Shown here: positions 12,109 to 13,289 of the stretch, piece by piece | Layout: each line of letters opens with the position of its first letter | Numbering within the stretch: the stretch's first letter is position 1 | DNA from: SVTX01 sp045638125 | GTDB taxonomy: Bacteria; Bacillota; Clostridia; Oscillospirales; CAG-272 | Length of the DNA: 13,289 nucleotides | Direction of reading: 5' to 3' | NCBI GenBank assembly: GCA_045638125.1 | Contig: JAZUAS010000011.1 | Span: 1 to 13,289, forward strand | The notes under the pieces: generated by a model | Seen by the model: only the letters and a program-made list of their open reading frames with translations | What the model was told of the DNA's origin: nothing | The model's database searches: none | Program-made: the position numbers and the translations under genes

Positions 12109-13289
12109 ATGGCAGAATTTTTAACTAACGAAGACAAAAGAAGCTGTTACTGTGCAGAAGTCAATGAGACTATGATCGGTCAGCAGATTTGCGTTATGGG
12201 TTGGGTTCAGAGGCAGAGAGACCTTGGCGCACTTATATTTATCGACCTCCGCGACAGAACCGGTATCGTTCAGCTCGCGTTTGACGACACCACCGACCGC
12301 GCTGTATTTGAGAAGGCTTTCGGTTGCCGTGCAGAATACGTTGTAGCTGTTCACGGTACTGTTCGTCCCCGTGGCGAGGGTGCTATCAACCTCAATATTC
12401 CTACCGGTAAGGTAGAGATCTACGTCGAGAGCATGAAGGTGCTTTCTGCGGCGCAGACTCCTCCTTTTGAAGTCAGCGACTCAAAGAAGGTTAAGGACGA
12501 AACCGCACTTAAGTTCCGTTACGTAGACCTTCGCCGCCCTGAGCTTCAGAAGAATATCAAGATGCGTCACGACATCGCTCGCGTTGCTCGTCAGTACTAC
12601 TATGAGAACGGATTCTACGAGATCGAGACTCCTATGATGATCAAGGCGACCCCTGAAGGCGCACGCGATTATCTTGTTCCCTCCAGAATCCACAAGGGAA
12701 GCTTCTACGCTCTCCCCCAGTCTCCCCAGATCTACAAGCAGTTGCTTATGCTTTCGGGATTTGACCGCTACATTCAGCTTGCTCGTTGCTTCCGTGACGA
12801 GGACCTTCGTGCTGACCGTCAGCCCGAGTTTACCCAGATCGACCTTGAAATGTCCTTCGCGACCATGGAAGATATTATGTCCATGAACGAGGGCTTCATT
12901 AAGAGAGTTTTCAAGGAAGTAATGAATATCGACATCGAAACTCCTATGCAGAGACTTACCTTTGCAGAGGCTATGGACAGATACGGCTCGGACAAGCCCG
13001 ATACCCGTTTCGGCATGGAGATCCAGAACATTTCAGACGTTGTTAAGTCCAGCGAATTCGTTGTATTCAAGGGCGCAATCGAGAACGGTGGAAGCGTTCG
13101 TTGCATCGTTGCAAAGAATGCGGCTGCTACTCTTACAAGAAAAGAGATCGACAAGCTCACCGAGCACGCAAAGGGAATTGGCGCAAAGGGATTGGCTTAC
13201 GTCAGATGGGCTGACGAGGCTCCCAACTGTTCCTTTGCAAAGTTCATGACACCCGAGGAGCTTGAGGCTATCTATGCCGCAGTAGGCTT
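12109..13289 (+). CDS. aspS: Aspartyl-tRNA synthetase (3' end outside window)
   Basis: AspRS charges tRNA-Asp. About 393 codons are visible of the usual 580-600. Residues 13-110 form the anticodon-binding OB fold (MGWVQRQRDLGALIF, DLRDRTGIVQL). Class II motif 1 is in YENGFYEIETPMM and motif 2 in FRDEDLRADRQPEFTQID; ATPEGARDYLVPSR and QSPQIYKQLL supply aspartate and ATP contacts. YGSDKPDTR starts the bacterial insertion (GAD) domain, which is cut by the window end, so motif 3 is not seen. Leu39 in RDLG is the residue type found in discriminating enzymes such as that of E. coli, rather than the His of non-discriminating ones; this is inference. ATG 12109 has AAAGGA about 10 bases upstream. Preference for CGT, GTT and GCT suggests high expression compared with the genes before it. 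Confidence 0.97.
   Translation, partial: MAEFLTNEDKRSCYCAEVNETMIGQQICVMGWVQRQRDLGALIFIDLRDRTGIVQLAFDDTTDRAVFEKAFGCRAEYVVAVHGTVRPRGEGAINLNIPTGKVEIYVESMKVLSAAQTPPFEVSDSKKVKDETALKFRYVDLRRPELQKNIKMRHDIARVARQYYYENGFYEIETPMMIKATPEGARDYLVPSRIHKGSFYALPQSPQIYKQLLMLSGFDRYIQLARCFRDEDLRADRQPEFTQIDLEMSFATMEDIMSMNEGFIKRVFKEVMNIDIETPMQRLTFAEAMDRYGSDKPDTRFGMEIQNISDVVKSSEFVVFKGAIENGGSVRCIVAKNAAATLTRKEIDKLTEHAKGIGAKGLAYVRWADEAPNCSFAKFMTPEELEAIYAAVG

Noticed and set aside
12121..12693. Minus-strand short frames inside aspS
   Set aside because: The plus-strand aspS frame is open from 12109 to the window end with class II synthetase motifs.

Overview
The window looks like a chromosome segment of an anaerobic, probably gut-associated Firmicute of class Clostridia. 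The indications are strong AGGAGG-type ribosome binding sites, several TTG starts, sigma-A promoters with 17-base spacers, a SleB-type cell-wall hydrolase behind a copper-amine-oxidase-like domain, a ThiI without a rhodanese domain, and a tRNA gene that encodes its CCA end. Genus cannot be read from the sequence.

Region 1 (1-2490) is an accessory or scar region. A 5'-damaged tyrosine integrase runs rightward towards an intact tRNA-Pro(UGG) on the minus strand. Beyond it are a truncated second tRNA-Pro (5' half only), a near-identical 15-base direct repeat on either side of the intact tRNA (a candidate attachment core), paired 10-base repeats that could be arm-type integrase sites, and a perfect 53-base direct repeat flanking a 144-base hairpin-bearing segment. 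From about 2000 to 2490 there is AT-rich DNA with a minus-strand intrinsic terminator, preceded by a possible 28-codon basic ORF.

Region 2 (2476-3536) is one monocistronic gene, a secreted SleB-family cell-wall hydrolase, with a good promoter and a strong terminator shared with the convergent operon.

Region 3 (3541-8923, minus strand) is a housekeeping operon read from one promoter at about 8895-8923: PDZ/radical-SAM/DUF512 protein, der, a two-TM hypothetical protein, obg and ppa. Der and Obg are ribosome-assembly GTPases; pyrophosphatase pulls biosynthetic reactions forward.

Region 4 (8982-13289, plus strand) starts from a divergent promoter and a roughly 200-base structured leader. It encodes a DEDDh exonuclease-domain protein with a duplicated N-terminal module and a zinc ribbon, then thiI (2 bases later), a PRPP-binding phosphoribosyltransferase, and aspS, which runs off the window. 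The cluster combines tRNA thiolation, tRNA charging, a nuclease and nucleotide salvage. The duplicated-module exonuclease with its structured leader is the least explained system here.
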